DNA of 64,000 nt. It comes from Flavobacterium enshiense DK69. Its GTDB lineage: Bacteria; Bacteroidota; Bacteroidia; Flavobacteriales; Flavobacteriaceae. Numbering within the stretch: the first letter of the stretch is position 1; every line of letters begins with the position of its first letter. Under the pieces are notes generated by a model, which saw nothing but the letters and a program-made list of their open reading frames with translations, was not told the origin of the DNA and ran no database searches. Location: contig NZ_AVCS01000004.1 of the NCBI RefSeq assembly GCF_000498495.1, positions 124,001 through 188,000 of the forward strand, read 5' to 3'. The translations under genes were made by a program, and so were the position numbers. Of the stretch, positions 28,850 through 38,263 are shown one piece after another.

Positions 28850-29923
28850 TTACCTGTTTGCGTTAATGTAAAAGTTATCCAATTTGTCTAAATACCTTTC
28901 GTCTGTTATTCCTGTACGATTGAAGAAGATTACACTTCCTGTTTTTATATCAGGATAAATTCTGATTTCGCAATAGTAGCCGCCTCCACCACCTGCGTGA
29001 GCAAAATATTTTCTGCCGTTAAGTTCCCCGACAAACCACGATAGGCACATGGCTGTGTTTTTACCATTGCAGTTTTTGTTTTCCTCAAAAAGCATTTGTT
29101 TGTATTTATCGGAAATCAAAGCGCTATTGTCTTTCATAAGTTCTTGAATGTAAGCGATAAATGCGAGAGGCGTACCAATCAACCCACCGTAAGATGTGCC
29201 ATTTGCATAGAATTTTTTGAACGGTCGCCATTTCCCTTCAGCTCCTTCCATAAATTTGGTTTTGTCAATGAAAAACCCCAATAGAAGATTGGAAAACGAC
29301 AGTTTTTTGTGGTAGCCTGTTGCGTGTGTTTCCTTATTGGCAATAGTAAAAGCTAAATCATTGGGGTTAATGGGTAATTTTCGGATGATGTTTTGGGAAA
29401 TATATTCTTCATAAGTCGTATTCGCCACTTTTTCAATGAGCTGACCTAAAATAACATAGCCAAGATTTGAGTATGTAAATTTTTCATTTGGTTTTGATTT
29501 TACCTTATTGTTCTTTTCAAAAATCGGTTGAAAGAACTTATTTCGGTCAAAAACGCTCTCTTCGAAGTCTAGGTGTATCCACGCGAGCGGAATGGGATTT
29601 GGTATTCCCGCAGTGTGGTTCAATAAGTGTTTTACTGTGATTTCCGTTCCGTATCGAAACTCTGGTAAGTACTGAACTACAGGCTTGTTTATGTCAATTT
29701 TTCCTTGTTCGGCCAGCTGTAAAATTGCTAATGCTGTAAAAGTTTTTGTTACGGAAAAGGCATTATAAGTCGTGTTCGTGCTGATTGGTTTCTGTTTCGA
29801 AATGTTGGCAAAACCCAATTGAACCGATTTTAAAATGCTGTCCTGATTAAACAGGAAGTACTGGACAGAAGGCGTTTTGTCATTTTCAACTTCGTTGGCG
29901 AGGATTTGCTCTATGTCTGTCAT
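28850..29923 (-). CDS. Serine hydrolase, class C beta-lactamase family
   Basis: 357 residues from the ATG at 29923 (MTDIEQILANEVEN); the longer frame begins with TTG and adds 19 doubtful residues. Catalytic SVTK, then YSN (FTYSNLGYVILGQ) and a C-terminal HAGGGGGYY motif. No signal peptide is visible, so the protein may be cytoplasmic, unlike the three other serine hydrolases here. Probably an esterase or peptidase rather than a beta-lactamase. It sits between copies 2 and 3 of the E1 tail. Confidence 0.82.
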   Translation of the reverse strand: MTDIEQILANEVENDKTPSVQYFLFNQDSILKSVQLGFANISKQKPISTNTTYNAFSVTKTFTALAILQLAEQGKIDINKPVVQYLPEFRYGTEITVKHLLNHTAGIPNPIPLAWIHLDFEESVFDRNKFFQPIFEKNNKVKSKPNEKFTYSNLGYVILGQLIEKVANTTYEEYISQNIIRKLPINPNDLAFTIANKETHATGYHKKLSFSNLLLGFFIDKTKFMEGAEGKWRPFKKFYANGTSYGGLIGTPLAFIAYIQELMKDNSALISDKYKQMLFEENKNCNGKNTAMCLSWFVGELNGRKYFAHAGGGGGYYCEIRIYPDIKTGSVIFFNRTGITDERYLDKLDNFYINANR

Positions 29924-30014
29924 TTCTTTTGTTTTCCTGGAGTTTCCATATATTGCTAAAAGTGTTGATTTTTTAGTCAACTTATTTCAGGATGATACGC
30001 GCGTTTTCAGGACA

Positions 30015-30347
30015 TTAATACATCAAATGTATTTTTTCTTTGTTTCTCCAACCAGCCTGATTTTCATATTCCACAAAATATATTTTTAAGTCGGCCTGAC
30101 TTTCGTAATCTACAAAATATATTTTTTTATCGGCTTGATTTTCATATTCTACAAAAAACCACTTCCCATCATTTTTGCCGGCTTGGTTTTGGTATTTTAC
30201 TTTATAAATATTTAAGTCGGCTTGACTTTCATATTTAACCACAAATACTTTAACATCAGCCTGATTAGTATATTTGGCGGAAAATACTTTTTGTGAGTAA
30301 CAAAAGAAAGTGAAAAATAAAAGTAAAATTGTAAAGGAACTTTTCAT
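30015..30347 (-). CDS. Small secreted repeat protein (DUF6150-like)
   Basis: 110 residues. Signal peptide (ending CYSQ), then six short repeats of about 13-16 residues centred on QAD or QAG, of the form Y-x-x-Q-A-D-x-x-I-Y-x-V-x-Y. Alternating small and aromatic residues suggest a beta-solenoid or stacked hairpins. The pattern resembles DUF6150; function unknown. It is close to the serine hydrolase gene on the same strand. Confidence 0.7.
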   Translation of the reverse strand: MKSSFTILLLFFTFFCYSQKVFSAKYTNQADVKVFVVKYESQADLNIYKVKYQNQAGKNDGKWFFVEYENQADKKIYFVDYESQADLKIYFVEYENQAGWRNKEKIHLMY

Positions 30348-30597
30348 CTTAAATAATTATTTAGAACATTTACCAATAACTTTATCAAAGAAGGGACCTA
30401 AGAACTTTCCTGAGGAAAAACGAAACGATAAGATTTTGAGTGCAGTTCTGTGTAAATCGCTTTAGGAAAATACTAAATTTCAAAATTTACACTACCATAG
30501 TATAAGCCATTTTCTAACTACTAAATTACAAAAAAGGAAATAAAACCAGCTTATGTGTAATAGAAATGCAAGTGGTCAAATTTGTGTTTGTACCACC
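30348..30597. other. Non-coding spacer
   Basis: About 250 bases of AT-rich sequence between the repeat-protein start and the third copy of the E1 tail. I see no gene or clear structure, only AT-rich sequence that could hold the promoter of the minus-strand gene. Confidence 0.5.
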
Positions 30598-30715
30598 ATT
30601 CCGTTTATGAAATCGTTCGAAGATCAGTATTTGCCTAAAGAACGCTTTGAAAAAGATTTACTGGAATTATTGAGGTACTAAATATAAAAATCCCCAAGAT
30701 AGTTGGGGATTTTTT
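30598..30715 (+). repeat. Duplicated 3' end of the E1 gene with intact terminator, copy 3
   Basis: Frame [20 protein letters not shown] then LLELLRY and TAA at about 30679-30681, matching the last 27 codons of E1. It is followed by a good terminator, AAAAATCCCCA / TGGGGATTTTT. Similarity starts abruptly at ATTCCG. Copies 2 and 3 share codons (GAACGC) absent from the functional gene. Confidence 0.85.
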
Positions 30716-30796
30716 GAAGATTTATGTAAATTATCAGAATAGTTTTTTTTACAAAGTCCTTACAGAAGTTAGAGTTATTAGAAATGTGGTGATTGT

Positions 30797-31147
30797 TTAC
30801 TGCCTCAAAATCTTCTCCATAGCTTTACCTTTTGCCAATTCGTCAATCAACTTATCCAAATAACGGATTTGCTGCATGAGTTTGTCTTCCATATCTTCCA
30901 CGCGATATCCACAAATTACCCCTGTAATCTTTGAAGCATTTGGGTTGATTTGCGGCGCTTGAGCAAAGAAATCTTCAAAATTGGTTTTGCTCTCCAGATG
31001 TTGCAGCAGGGTTTGCTCATTATAGCCGGTCAGCCAAAAGATAATTTCGTGTACTTCTTCTTTTGTACGGCCTTTTTTCTCCGCTTTTGCTATATAATGC
31101 GGGTAGACGCCGGCAAATGACATCTTAAAAACTCTCGTATTGTCCAT
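30797..31147 (-). CDS. DUF2200 protein
   Basis: 116 residues. The sequence [24 protein letters not shown] and the IIFWLTGYN and [11 protein letters not shown] segments match DUF2200, small soluble proteins of unknown function. Preceded (on its strand) by an attC-like element at 31173-31271, so it may be the cargo of the last cassette of the array. Confidence 0.82.
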   Translation of the reverse strand: MDNTRVFKMSFAGVYPHYIAKAEKKGRTKEEVHEIIFWLTGYNEQTLLQHLESKTNFEDFFAQAPQINPNASKITGVICGYRVEDMEDKLMQQIRYLDKLIDELAKGKAMEKILRQ

Positions 31148-31172
31148 TTTTGTTGTTTTGCTTTTCTAATTA

Positions 31173-31271
31173 CTGCTAGTGTCCCACCAGTTTTATGACT
31201 AAGTTAAATATACAAAAAAGAAGATTGAGATAAGCCTTAAACTCTCTCGTGTTTAAAACAGTTGTTTGTGG
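31173..31271 (-). repeat. attC-like cassette-boundary element 1
   Basis: On the minus strand it starts CCACAAAC-AACTGTTTT just after the methyltransferase stop, has TATATTTA midway, and ends AAACTGGTGGGACACTAGCAG before DUF2200. The ends match the other elements, with the GTT decayed to ACT. Confidence 0.5.
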
Positions 31272-31272
31272 T

Positions 31273-31917
31273 TCATTGTTTTTTTCGCCCAACAAATCGA
31301 ATTACAGAACCTTTACCATTATGAAAAAGTCCTTCGTTTAATTCAATCTCTTTTTCAACCAATTCTAATATTTCATAATTTGGAAAATCAGATTTAATTT
31401 CGTCTATTGAAAATAAACTTTCGATGTCTTTTGGCCCACCAACTTTTTCGTTTGCAGTCACATAATCAATATGTTTTTTACTAAACGCTTCAAAGATAAT
31501 TATCCCATCAATTTTCAAATAGTTGTCCAATGTCTTGTGATAGACAGATTTAATATCTGCCGGAAAGTGTGCGTAAATTAAAGCAACAGCATCAAATTGA
31601 CGGTTTTCAAAATTTAAAGTTTGCAATTCACCAATCTTATATTCAATTGTTACATTGTTTTTTTCGGCAAGTCTAATAGCTTTTCTTTTACCTTCGTTGC
31701 TTATGTCAAACGCAGAAACACTCCAACCAAGTTTAGCGGCAAAGACGGCATTTCGCCCTTCGCCTTCTGCAGGAAAAAGAATTGACCCAACGGTTAGTTC
31801 TGTCAATTTCTCTTTTAAGTAATTGTTTGGACCTTCGCCATATGCAAACTCATCTTTACTGTATCTGTCGTCCCATCTGGCAGTCCACTTCTCGTGTAAA
31901 TTATTGACTTCATCCAT
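31273..31917 (-). CDS. Class I SAM-dependent methyltransferase (TehB-like)
   Basis: 214 residues. Opens [21 protein letters not shown], typical of TehB/thiopurine-type methyltransferases, then the SAM motif [12 protein letters not shown] (about residues 42-53), the acidic loop SAFDIS and post-motif ALIYAHFP. Soluble and complete. Substrate unknown; members detoxify tellurite or methylate thiols. Bounded by attC-like elements on both sides. Confidence 0.82.
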   Translation of the reverse strand: MDEVNNLHEKWTARWDDRYSKDEFAYGEGPNNYLKEKLTELTVGSILFPAEGEGRNAVFAAKLGWSVSAFDISNEGKRKAIRLAEKNNVTIEYKIGELQTLNFENRQFDAVALIYAHFPADIKSVYHKTLDNYLKIDGIIIFEAFSKKHIDYVTANEKVGGPKDIESLFSIDEIKSDFPNYEILELVEKEIELNEGLFHNGKGSVIRFVGRKKQ

Positions 31918-31980
31918 AATTTATTATCTGTTTCTTTTGTTGAAAATCAATTATTTAGTTGCTTTAAGTTATTTAATTCT

Positions 31981-32068
31981 CCGTTTGTTTTACCGCTAAG
32001 GCACATACATAAAAGATCATTCCATAATAAACCTAACCTCACTCACTCAAAACTACTGTTGTATGCTG
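31981..32068 (-). repeat. attC-like cassette-boundary element 2
   Basis: On the minus strand it starts GCATACAAC (plus-strand 32058-32066) followed by AGTAGTTTTGAGTGAGTGAGG, right after the esterase-like gene. The distal end near 31981 is decayed and its GTT is lost. Confidence 0.45.
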
Positions 32069-32073
32069 TACTT

Positions 32074-33336
32074 TTAACCTTTCGGTATTGCTATATCGTT
32101 TTCTTTGATATAAAGTAAGCCATCAAAAACCTGTAACCACTTTCCTTTTTGACTTATATGTCCCAGCATTATACTGTTAAAGGTTTCATTGCGCTTTTCA
32201 GGATTGTTTTTGTAAATTTCATTGAAATCAATGAAACCGAAACTCAGATTTCGCTTCTCCAATGTGAACTCCAGGGATTCTTTTGCGGCGATAATTTTAG
32301 TCTCTTCAACGCCTTTCTCAAAGGGCATTTTTGAAGCACCTTTAGAAGAGGTTGTTGCTATGCTATACACTTTGTCAGCATACTTATTCTTAACATGTTC
32401 ACCAAAAACAGTAAATTTAGAATACATTTCTGGATCACCTACCGCAGAAGTCACTTCTTTTAAATTTGTGGCACCATGAAAATTGGCGAGCCATACTATG
32501 ATTTTAGCGTTTGGATTTCTCTCTTTAAAATAGATTAAATTCCTCGCCATTTGATAATCTCTTGTTTTTACTCGGTAAGCTTCTTCTTCGTCTTCATTTG
32601 CAAACGTTTTGGGACTTAAGTTCAAATTTACATACGTAATCAGGTTTTCTATCATTTGCGTAAAAAAATTGTCATTGAAAAAAACAGTTTCGTTGGTTTC
32701 TATTATTTTCTGTAATTGCAAAATGAGAAAATCATGTTCCTCTATTGTAAGAGACTTTTCATTATTTTTAATTTTGTCAAAAATTGGAGATAATTTAAGC
32801 CATATATCTTTGTTTGAAGTTGACCAATTACTTTTTTGTAATTCATTTTTAATAAAATCGATATTTATAAATGCAGTAATTTTTTGATATGACTCTAAAC
32901 CAACTAAAGAAATCTTTTTGTTTTTAATAAAGTTCTCTAACGGTATCAATTCCTTTGCGTGACTCCAAGGACCCCAATAGTTATACCAATCGCTTTCAAA
33001 GTTGTCTGCTAAATTATCTTTTAAAGAACTACGCCCATTTATGTATTCCATCTGAAGGAAATCCATGCCTTCCAAAGCGATGGTATTAAACCCTTTTTCT
33101 TCAACTAAATATTTAAGAATTTGTGTCTTTACTTCAAAAGTTTTTCCTTCACCATGAGCCGCTTCACCAAGAAGTATGATTTCTTTATTATCAATGTATT
33201 TATCTAATTTTTTAAAGTCATTTGGAATTCCATTTTCAGATTCTAATTCTATCATTTTATCGGAGAGTTCCGTCGTTATTTTTTTATTGCATGAGATAAA
33301 GAAAATAGTAATAAGCAAGATCGATATTTTTTTCAT
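32074..33336 (-). CDS. Erythromycin esterase-family lipoprotein
   Basis: 420 residues. Lipoprotein signal with FFISC. The family core begins LLGEAAHGEGKTFEVK and continues GFNTIALEGMDFLQ, WYNYWGPWSHAKELIPL and ARNLIYFKERNP, as in Ere-type and succinoglycan-biosynthesis homologues. The His of EAAHGEG is the conserved active-site residue. Many homologues do not hydrolyse macrolides, so a resistance role is not claimed. A boundary element follows its stop codon. Confidence 0.82.
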   Translation of the reverse strand: MKKISILLITIFFISCNKKITTELSDKMIELESENGIPNDFKKLDKYIDNKEIILLGEAAHGEGKTFEVKTQILKYLVEEKGFNTIALEGMDFLQMEYINGRSSLKDNLADNFESDWYNYWGPWSHAKELIPLENFIKNKKISLVGLESYQKITAFINIDFIKNELQKSNWSTSNKDIWLKLSPIFDKIKNNEKSLTIEEHDFLILQLQKIIETNETVFFNDNFFTQMIENLITYVNLNLSPKTFANEDEEEAYRVKTRDYQMARNLIYFKERNPNAKIIVWLANFHGATNLKEVTSAVGDPEMYSKFTVFGEHVKNKYADKVYSIATTSSKGASKMPFEKGVEETKIIAAKESLEFTLEKRNLSFGFIDFNEIYKNNPEKRNETFNSIMLGHISQKGKWLQVFDGLLYIKENDIAIPKG

Positions 33337-33506
33337 TTTTAGTGTTTTAGTATAATGTATAAGTTAAAAGGGTTGTAATAATTGTAAGAATATAATTTAG
33401 AAGCTAAGTAAATAATTATAGGAAAACTTCCTAAATAAAGTTATTGACAAATCAGTGGTAATTTTGTTAACACTTTGTGATCAAATTATTTAGTGATGTA
33501 GCAGAA

Positions 33507-33534
33507 AAAAATCCCTAACTAACGTCAGGGATTC
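33507..33534 (-). terminator. Terminator of the DUF2238 gene
   Basis: AATCCCT / AGGGATT stem followed by T on the minus strand. The hairpin and about 90 bases round it resemble the sequence at 40.13-40.22 kb. Confidence 0.7.
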
Positions 33535-33564
33535 TATTTTGTCGTTTTTAGTTTTGTGCAGTGT

Positions 33565-34182
33565 TTAAGCATTTAGCTTTTCAATTGAGGCATTATGTAG
33601 TTTTGGTAATAAAGTCAACGCAGTAATGGAACCTATTAATGCCAGCAACATATCGGTCTGGGTATCCCAAACATAACCCTGAGTTCCAAGAAATGCCTCT
33701 GCTGATTCACCTGTCATAATGGCAACAAACGCTTCTATTAATTCATAAAACGCGCTGATCGCTAAGCAAATAGATATGCAAATAAAAGATATCCAGCTCG
33801 TTTGTAGTATCACCTGTTTTCTGATTAAAATTTCTCTTGCCACGATTGCAGGAACAAAACCCTGGATGAAATGGCCGATCTTGTCATAATTATTTCTTGA
33901 ATGATGTAAGACGTCTTTAATTAAGTCAAATAAGGGAACCTGAGCATAGGTATAATGTCCCCCGATAAATAAGATGTAACAATGAATGGCAATTAAAGCC
34001 AGTAACAAATTGCTGAGAGGAAAAGATCTGTCTGAAAACGCTATGATTATAACGGCAATAATTGCGGGGAAAACTTCTAAAAACCATGTGAAGTAATCGT
34101 GCGGATTAATTCCTGAAATTAGTAACCCAAGTAAAACCAATAAAATAAATAAGTAATACGATTTTCTGTGTTTTAGTTTCAT
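33565..34182 (-). CDS. DUF2238 (YjdF-like) integral membrane protein
   Basis: 205 residues with about six membrane segments. Family motifs include NYDKIGHFIQGFVPAIVAREIL and the GYVWDTQTDMLLALIGS segment. Members of DUF2238 are inner-membrane proteins of unknown function. Minus-strand promoter-like TATATTTG lies upstream near 34240-34250. Confidence 0.83.
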   Translation of the reverse strand: MKLKHRKSYYLFILLVLLGLLISGINPHDYFTWFLEVFPAIIAVIIIAFSDRSFPLSNLLLALIAIHCYILFIGGHYTYAQVPLFDLIKDVLHHSRNNYDKIGHFIQGFVPAIVAREILIRKQVILQTSWISFICISICLAISAFYELIEAFVAIMTGESAEAFLGTQGYVWDTQTDMLLALIGSITALTLLPKLHNASIEKLNA

Positions 34183-34432
34183 AGGTTGCGGTTAAGGTTC
34201 TGTTAGCTTTCTATAAGTGGAATTTTTTTGTTTTACCCTTTTATCAAATATACAAAAATGGCTCTCATTTTTGCTCTAAAACGATTTGTTGATAGTGATT
34301 TGCAGATCATGAATTATATAACATTTTTCTTAGAAAAAGTTTGTTTTTAAAATAAACGCTTTTTTTTTAGTTATTTTTGGTACTTATTACTTGGACACTT
34401 TTTATTGAAGTAACTATTCTTTAATTTCTTTT

Positions 34433-36919
34433 ATGAAAAAAATTACGTTTCTTTTTATTCTTCTTTTATCAATAGCAGGAATTGCTCAACCTGGTACCAT
34501 TGATTTGAGCTTTAACCCTTCAGACGTTGGTTTTACTGCCGGTGCAAACAACTTAATAACCGTTAGTGTTTTGCAGCCCGATGGTAAGTTAATTATAGGC
34601 GGAAATTTTACATCCTATAATGGTGTAAGTTGTAACAGGATTATTCGCTTGAATAATGATGGCTCTATCGATAGTGGGTTTAACATTGGTTCCGGGACTA
34701 ATAACACTGTTTCGGCCATAGCAATTCAACCCGATGGGAAGATTATTATTGGAGGAAGTTTTACCACTTATAATGGCTCGACAAAAAACCGGATTGCCCG
34801 TTTAAACACCGATGGTTCTTTAGATGCCGGTTTTGTAATGGGTACCGGAACAAATAACACAGTGTCTTCGATAGCAGTGCAACCCGACGGCAAAATTATA
34901 ATAGGAGGGAATTTCTCAGCTTATAACGGTTCAACTGGAAAAATCCGCATAGCCCGCTTGAACGCTAATGGTTCGTTGGATACTGGTTTTACAGTGGGGA
35001 CAGGGGCTAATGCTTCGGTTTATGCTTTGGCATTGCTGGCGGACGGAAAAATTTTAATAGGAGGTGCATTTCTAACTTTTAATGGTACCACGGTAAACAG
35101 ATTAGCTCGTTTGAACAGTAATGGAACATTAGATTCAGGTTTTACTATAGGAACCGGATTCGATAATACTGTATTGAAAATAGTTATACAGCCCGATTCT
35201 AAAATTCTTTTTGGGGGTAGTTTCACAAATTATAATAGTCAGGCTTCTTCCAAGATTGCACGGTTGAATAATGATGGAACGTTAGATACCGGTTTTACTA
35301 TCGGCAGCGGAGCTAATAACATTGTGCGTTCCATAGTGTTAGAGCCTGATGGGAAGGTTGTTGCTGGAGGCGACTTTACGAGTTTCAACGGAACGTCTAA
35401 AAACAGAGTGGTACGTTTAAATTCGAATGGTTCTTTAGATACGGCTCATACCATTGGTACAGGAGCAAATGGAGGTGTTTATACGTTATCACAACAAACG
35501 GACGGAAAACTTTTTATAGCAGGTAATTTTAGCGTTTATAGCGGGACTGCCAGAAACAGAATTGCCCGTTTGAATAGTGACGGAACCTTAGATCCTTCTT
35601 TTGTAGTTGAAAAGGGAGCTAATAATAATGTTAGGGTAATTCAAACCTTAGCGGATGGTAAGATACTGATTGCAGGTACTTTTACGATGGTTAATGGTGT
35701 AAGCAGAAACGGAATTGCCCGTTTGAATTCTGATGGAACATTGGATACAGCTTTTAACCCGGGTGTAGGGATAAATAGCGGTGCTACTATATTTGCGATA
35801 GCATCTCAATCTGATGGTAAAATAATGATTGGCGGAAGTTTTATCAGTTATAACGGGAATACTGCAAACCGCATAGCGCGTTTAAACAGCGATGGCACTT
35901 TTGACAGCAGTTTTGTTGCCGGAACAGGGTTTAACAATTCCGTAAATGCATTAGTAGTGCAAAATGATGGAAAAATCATGGCAGGTGGAACATTCACCAA
36001 CTATAATGGAGTGTCCAAAAACAGAATTGTACGTTTAAACAGTAATGGTTCTACGGATACAGGTTTTGTTATCGGAACAGGTGCTAACAATGCAGTTCAG
36101 TCGATTGCATTACAGTCAGATGGCAAAATCGTAATAGGGGGGAGTTTTACCAATTATAAAGGAACTGCTATAAGCCGAATTGCCCGTTTGAATACTGATG
36201 GTTCTGCAGATACCGGTTTTAATGTGGGAACAGGTGCTAATAACACTATCAACACAATAAGATTGCAAACAGATGAGAAAATAGTAATTGGGGGTGCTTT
36301 TACTCAGTTTAATGGAGCAGTTTTAAACAGAATAACACGCTTAAATACAAGTGGAAGTGTAGATACTGCTTTCAACACTTCAGGAACCGGGGCAAATAAT
36401 ATAGTTTGGACAATAGGATTGCAAGCCGATGGAAAAATGATTATTGGTGGGCAGTTCACTAATTTTAATGGGACGGCAAGAAATTATGTTGCAAGTTTAA
36501 ATGCTGACGGTTCGATTTATTCCGATTTTAATCAAGGTAGCGGAGCGAATAAAATAGTGTATGCAGCTACTTTACAATCGGATAATAAAGTGCTTATCGG
36601 AGGTTCGTTTACAGGATATAATGGTACGGGCAAAAATCGTATAGCACGTTTGAATAACGACCAGCTACTTTCCAATTCGGAGTTTGAACGAAAATCACTT
36701 TTATGTTATCCGAATCCGGTGTCATCTGTGCTAACGTTTTCTTGTGAACAAACAATTGACTTAATTGAGGTATTTTCACTTAATGGCAGTAAAGTTATTA
36801 GTGCAGCACCAAAAACTATATTGCATCAATTGGATGTCTCCGGTTTGACTGCCGGAATTTATTTTGCTCAGGTTACTTCTGAAGGAAAAGTATCTGCTGT
36901 AAAAATCATAAAACAATAA
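34433..36919 (+). CDS. T9SS-secreted delta-60 repeat protein
   Basis: 828 residues. Signal peptide (ending GIAQ) and 14 delta-60 repeats of about 50 residues, each with a core like QPDGKIIIGG and a following R-L-N-x-D-G-S element; these build beta-propellers. The C-terminus (about 750-828) is a T9SS sorting domain (LLCYPNPVSS, GIYFAQV, VKIIKQ). It is a surface or secreted protein, probably binding. It is the only plus-strand gene between 27 and 54 kb. Confidence 0.88.
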   Translation: MKKITFLFILLLSIAGIAQPGTIDLSFNPSDVGFTAGANNLITVSVLQPDGKLIIGGNFTSYNGVSCNRIIRLNNDGSIDSGFNIGSGTNNTVSAIAIQPDGKIIIGGSFTTYNGSTKNRIARLNTDGSLDAGFVMGTGTNNTVSSIAVQPDGKIIIGGNFSAYNGSTGKIRIARLNANGSLDTGFTVGTGANASVYALALLADGKILIGGAFLTFNGTTVNRLARLNSNGTLDSGFTIGTGFDNTVLKIVIQPDSKILFGGSFTNYNSQASSKIARLNNDGTLDTGFTIGSGANNIVRSIVLEPDGKVVAGGDFTSFNGTSKNRVVRLNSNGSLDTAHTIGTGANGGVYTLSQQTDGKLFIAGNFSVYSGTARNRIARLNSDGTLDPSFVVEKGANNNVRVIQTLADGKILIAGTFTMVNGVSRNGIARLNSDGTLDTAFNPGVGINSGATIFAIASQSDGKIMIGGSFISYNGNTANRIARLNSDGTFDSSFVAGTGFNNSVNALVVQNDGKIMAGGTFTNYNGVSKNRIVRLNSNGSTDTGFVIGTGANNAVQSIALQSDGKIVIGGSFTNYKGTAISRIARLNTDGSADTGFNVGTGANNTINTIRLQTDEKIVIGGAFTQFNGAVLNRITRLNTSGSVDTAFNTSGTGANNIVWTIGLQADGKMIIGGQFTNFNGTARNYVASLNADGSIYSDFNQGSGANKIVYAATLQSDNKVLIGGSFTGYNGTGKNRIARLNNDQLLSNSEFERKSLLCYPNPVSSVLTFSCEQTIDLIEVFSLNGSKVISAAPKTILHQLDVSGLTAGIYFAQVTSEGKVSAVKIIKQ

Positions 36920-36984
36920 GGATGGTATAAACGTAACTTTCCAGTCGTATTTGATCATCGGATGAAAGTATGGATACTGAAATA

Positions 36985-37016
36985 AAAAAAGCCGTAATGT
37001 GAGTTACGGCTTTTTT
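36985..37016 (+). terminator. Rho-independent terminator
   Basis: AAAAAAGCCGTAA / TTACGGCTTTTTT around loop TGTGAG. Confidence 0.85.
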
Positions 37017-37081
37017 GTTTATTAGCAAAAAGGGAAGTGCAGAATTTCTATAAAATCAGAGCTCATGTGTTTTCTTCTTTA

Positions 37082-37165
37082 CGTTTTTTGCCACAGCATC
37101 ACACTAGGTTAGCTTATATTCAAAATTACACACTAAGCCTTAATTTTATAAAACCGTTGTCAGTG
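37082..37165 (-). repeat. attC-like element 3, partial
   Basis: On the minus strand CACTGACAACGGTTTTATAA follows the stop of the gene at 37173, with a later TTAGTGTG. This fits the start of the other elements (TGACAAC then AACGG-like). The far end is not recognisable, so the array decays here. Confidence 0.45.
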
Positions 37166-37172
37166 AAAGTTT

Positions 37173-38069
37173 TTAATATCGATTATACATCCAATTTCCA
37201 TTAGCATTATAAGTCAAATTCCAATTAATGGTTTGGAGAATAGTCGTAGGTCCTACTATTGGTTGAAAATAGTAATCATAATCAGGATAGAAGTATGGAC
37301 AAGATTTTACTATGCATCTTCTATAATTATTCCTTGATAAGGATCTGTAAAATGTTTCGTCAAATATCCTTAATTTTTTAAAAGGATTAAAAGAAGCGTC
37401 ATAATTCTCAAAAACTAAAGTTTTTGTACCATGAATGACTATATAAGGAGTGTCACTATATTTCAAGGAATTTACAGTAACAATGCTATCTAAATTATCA
37501 TTACTATCATAATAAAGTGTGGATTCTTGAAAGTGTCTGGTATCAAAATTAACGTCTGGGAAGTGATCATTTGAAGTTTTTACATATTTTACAAGTTTAT
37601 CATTGTTATAAATGAAATTAATTGTATCCAGTTTAATACCGGAACCAGTATCATATCTGTTGGTTTTTTTTTGAATTCTATTTTGTGAATCAAAAGTTAT
37701 TATAGATTCATTTTCTAAAGTTGAATAACCTAAATATGATATTCCTTTTGTGAGTTTTACCTTGTTTTCATAATAAACTAAATCAGTAAATAAAGAGTCA
37801 GAAATAACCGGACCACTTCCTGAATTAGGGCTAAAATACTTAATGTCTCCAATTCTTTTAATCAATCTTCCCTGGTTATCGTATTTAAATTTGACTAAAT
37901 TGTTTGAATCCGTGTTTAGAGATAAAGTTGTGGGATATACTCCATAAAAAGCATGATAGCTTTCTATTTTGAAATCATTTTCATTGATTGGTTCGTGAAA
38001 ACTGTTGTCGTCATCATTATTACAACTACCAAAAACGATTAACGGTATTAAGTAAAATATTTTTTTCAT
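37173..38069 (-). CDS. Lipoprotein of unknown function
   Basis: About 298 residues from the ATG at 38069 (MKKIFYLIPLIVFGSCNNDDD), a lipoprotein signal with lipobox FGSC; an in-frame ATG at 38084 adds five residues. The body has YD-like repeats (KFKYDNQGRLIKRIGD, FDSQNRIQKKT, YNNDKLVKY), a pattern seen in RHS/YD-type beta-strand proteins. Probably surface-exposed. It has attC-like elements at both ends. Confidence 0.75.
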   Translation of the reverse strand: MKKIFYLIPLIVFGSCNNDDDNSFHEPINENDFKIESYHAFYGVYPTTLSLNTDSNNLVKFKYDNQGRLIKRIGDIKYFSPNSGSGPVISDSLFTDLVYYENKVKLTKGISYLGYSTLENESIITFDSQNRIQKKTNRYDTGSGIKLDTINFIYNNDKLVKYVKTSNDHFPDVNFDTRHFQESTLYYDSNDNLDSIVTVNSLKYSDTPYIVIHGTKTLVFENYDASFNPFKKLRIFDETFYRSLSRNNYRRCIVKSCPYFYPDYDYYFQPIVGPTTILQTINWNLTYNANGNWMYNRY

Positions 38070-38090
38070 ATTTCTGTCATGCAAAATTTT

Positions 38091-38257
38091 CGATAACGTC
38101 CCACCGGCTTTATGAAGTAGCGGAATTTTTATTACTGATGTTTACAAATATATCTAAAATTTGAAAGAAAAAACCTCTTTTTAAAGAAGAAATGCAAACA
38201 CTGACCAATACAAAAAATCCCAAGCCACCGGCATTGCATAAAACCGTTGTTGTGCTA
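38091..38257 (-). repeat. attC-like cassette-boundary element 4
   Basis: On the minus strand the element begins GCACAAC-AACGGTTTT (plus 38249-38255) and ends GGTGGGAC-GTTATCG (plus 38091-38103). A TATATTTG promoter box lies inside. The outer ends belong to two different cassettes. Confidence 0.6.
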
Positions 38258-38263
38258 TGTTTT

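Noticed and set aside
30598..30715. E1 tail copies as attC-like elements
   Set aside because: They are plus-strand coding tails with terminators and have neither GTT nor AAC ends of the boundary family.
32074..33336. Macrolide resistance gene
   Set aside because: The esterase family is broad; many members have other substrates and nothing here shows macrolide hydrolysis.
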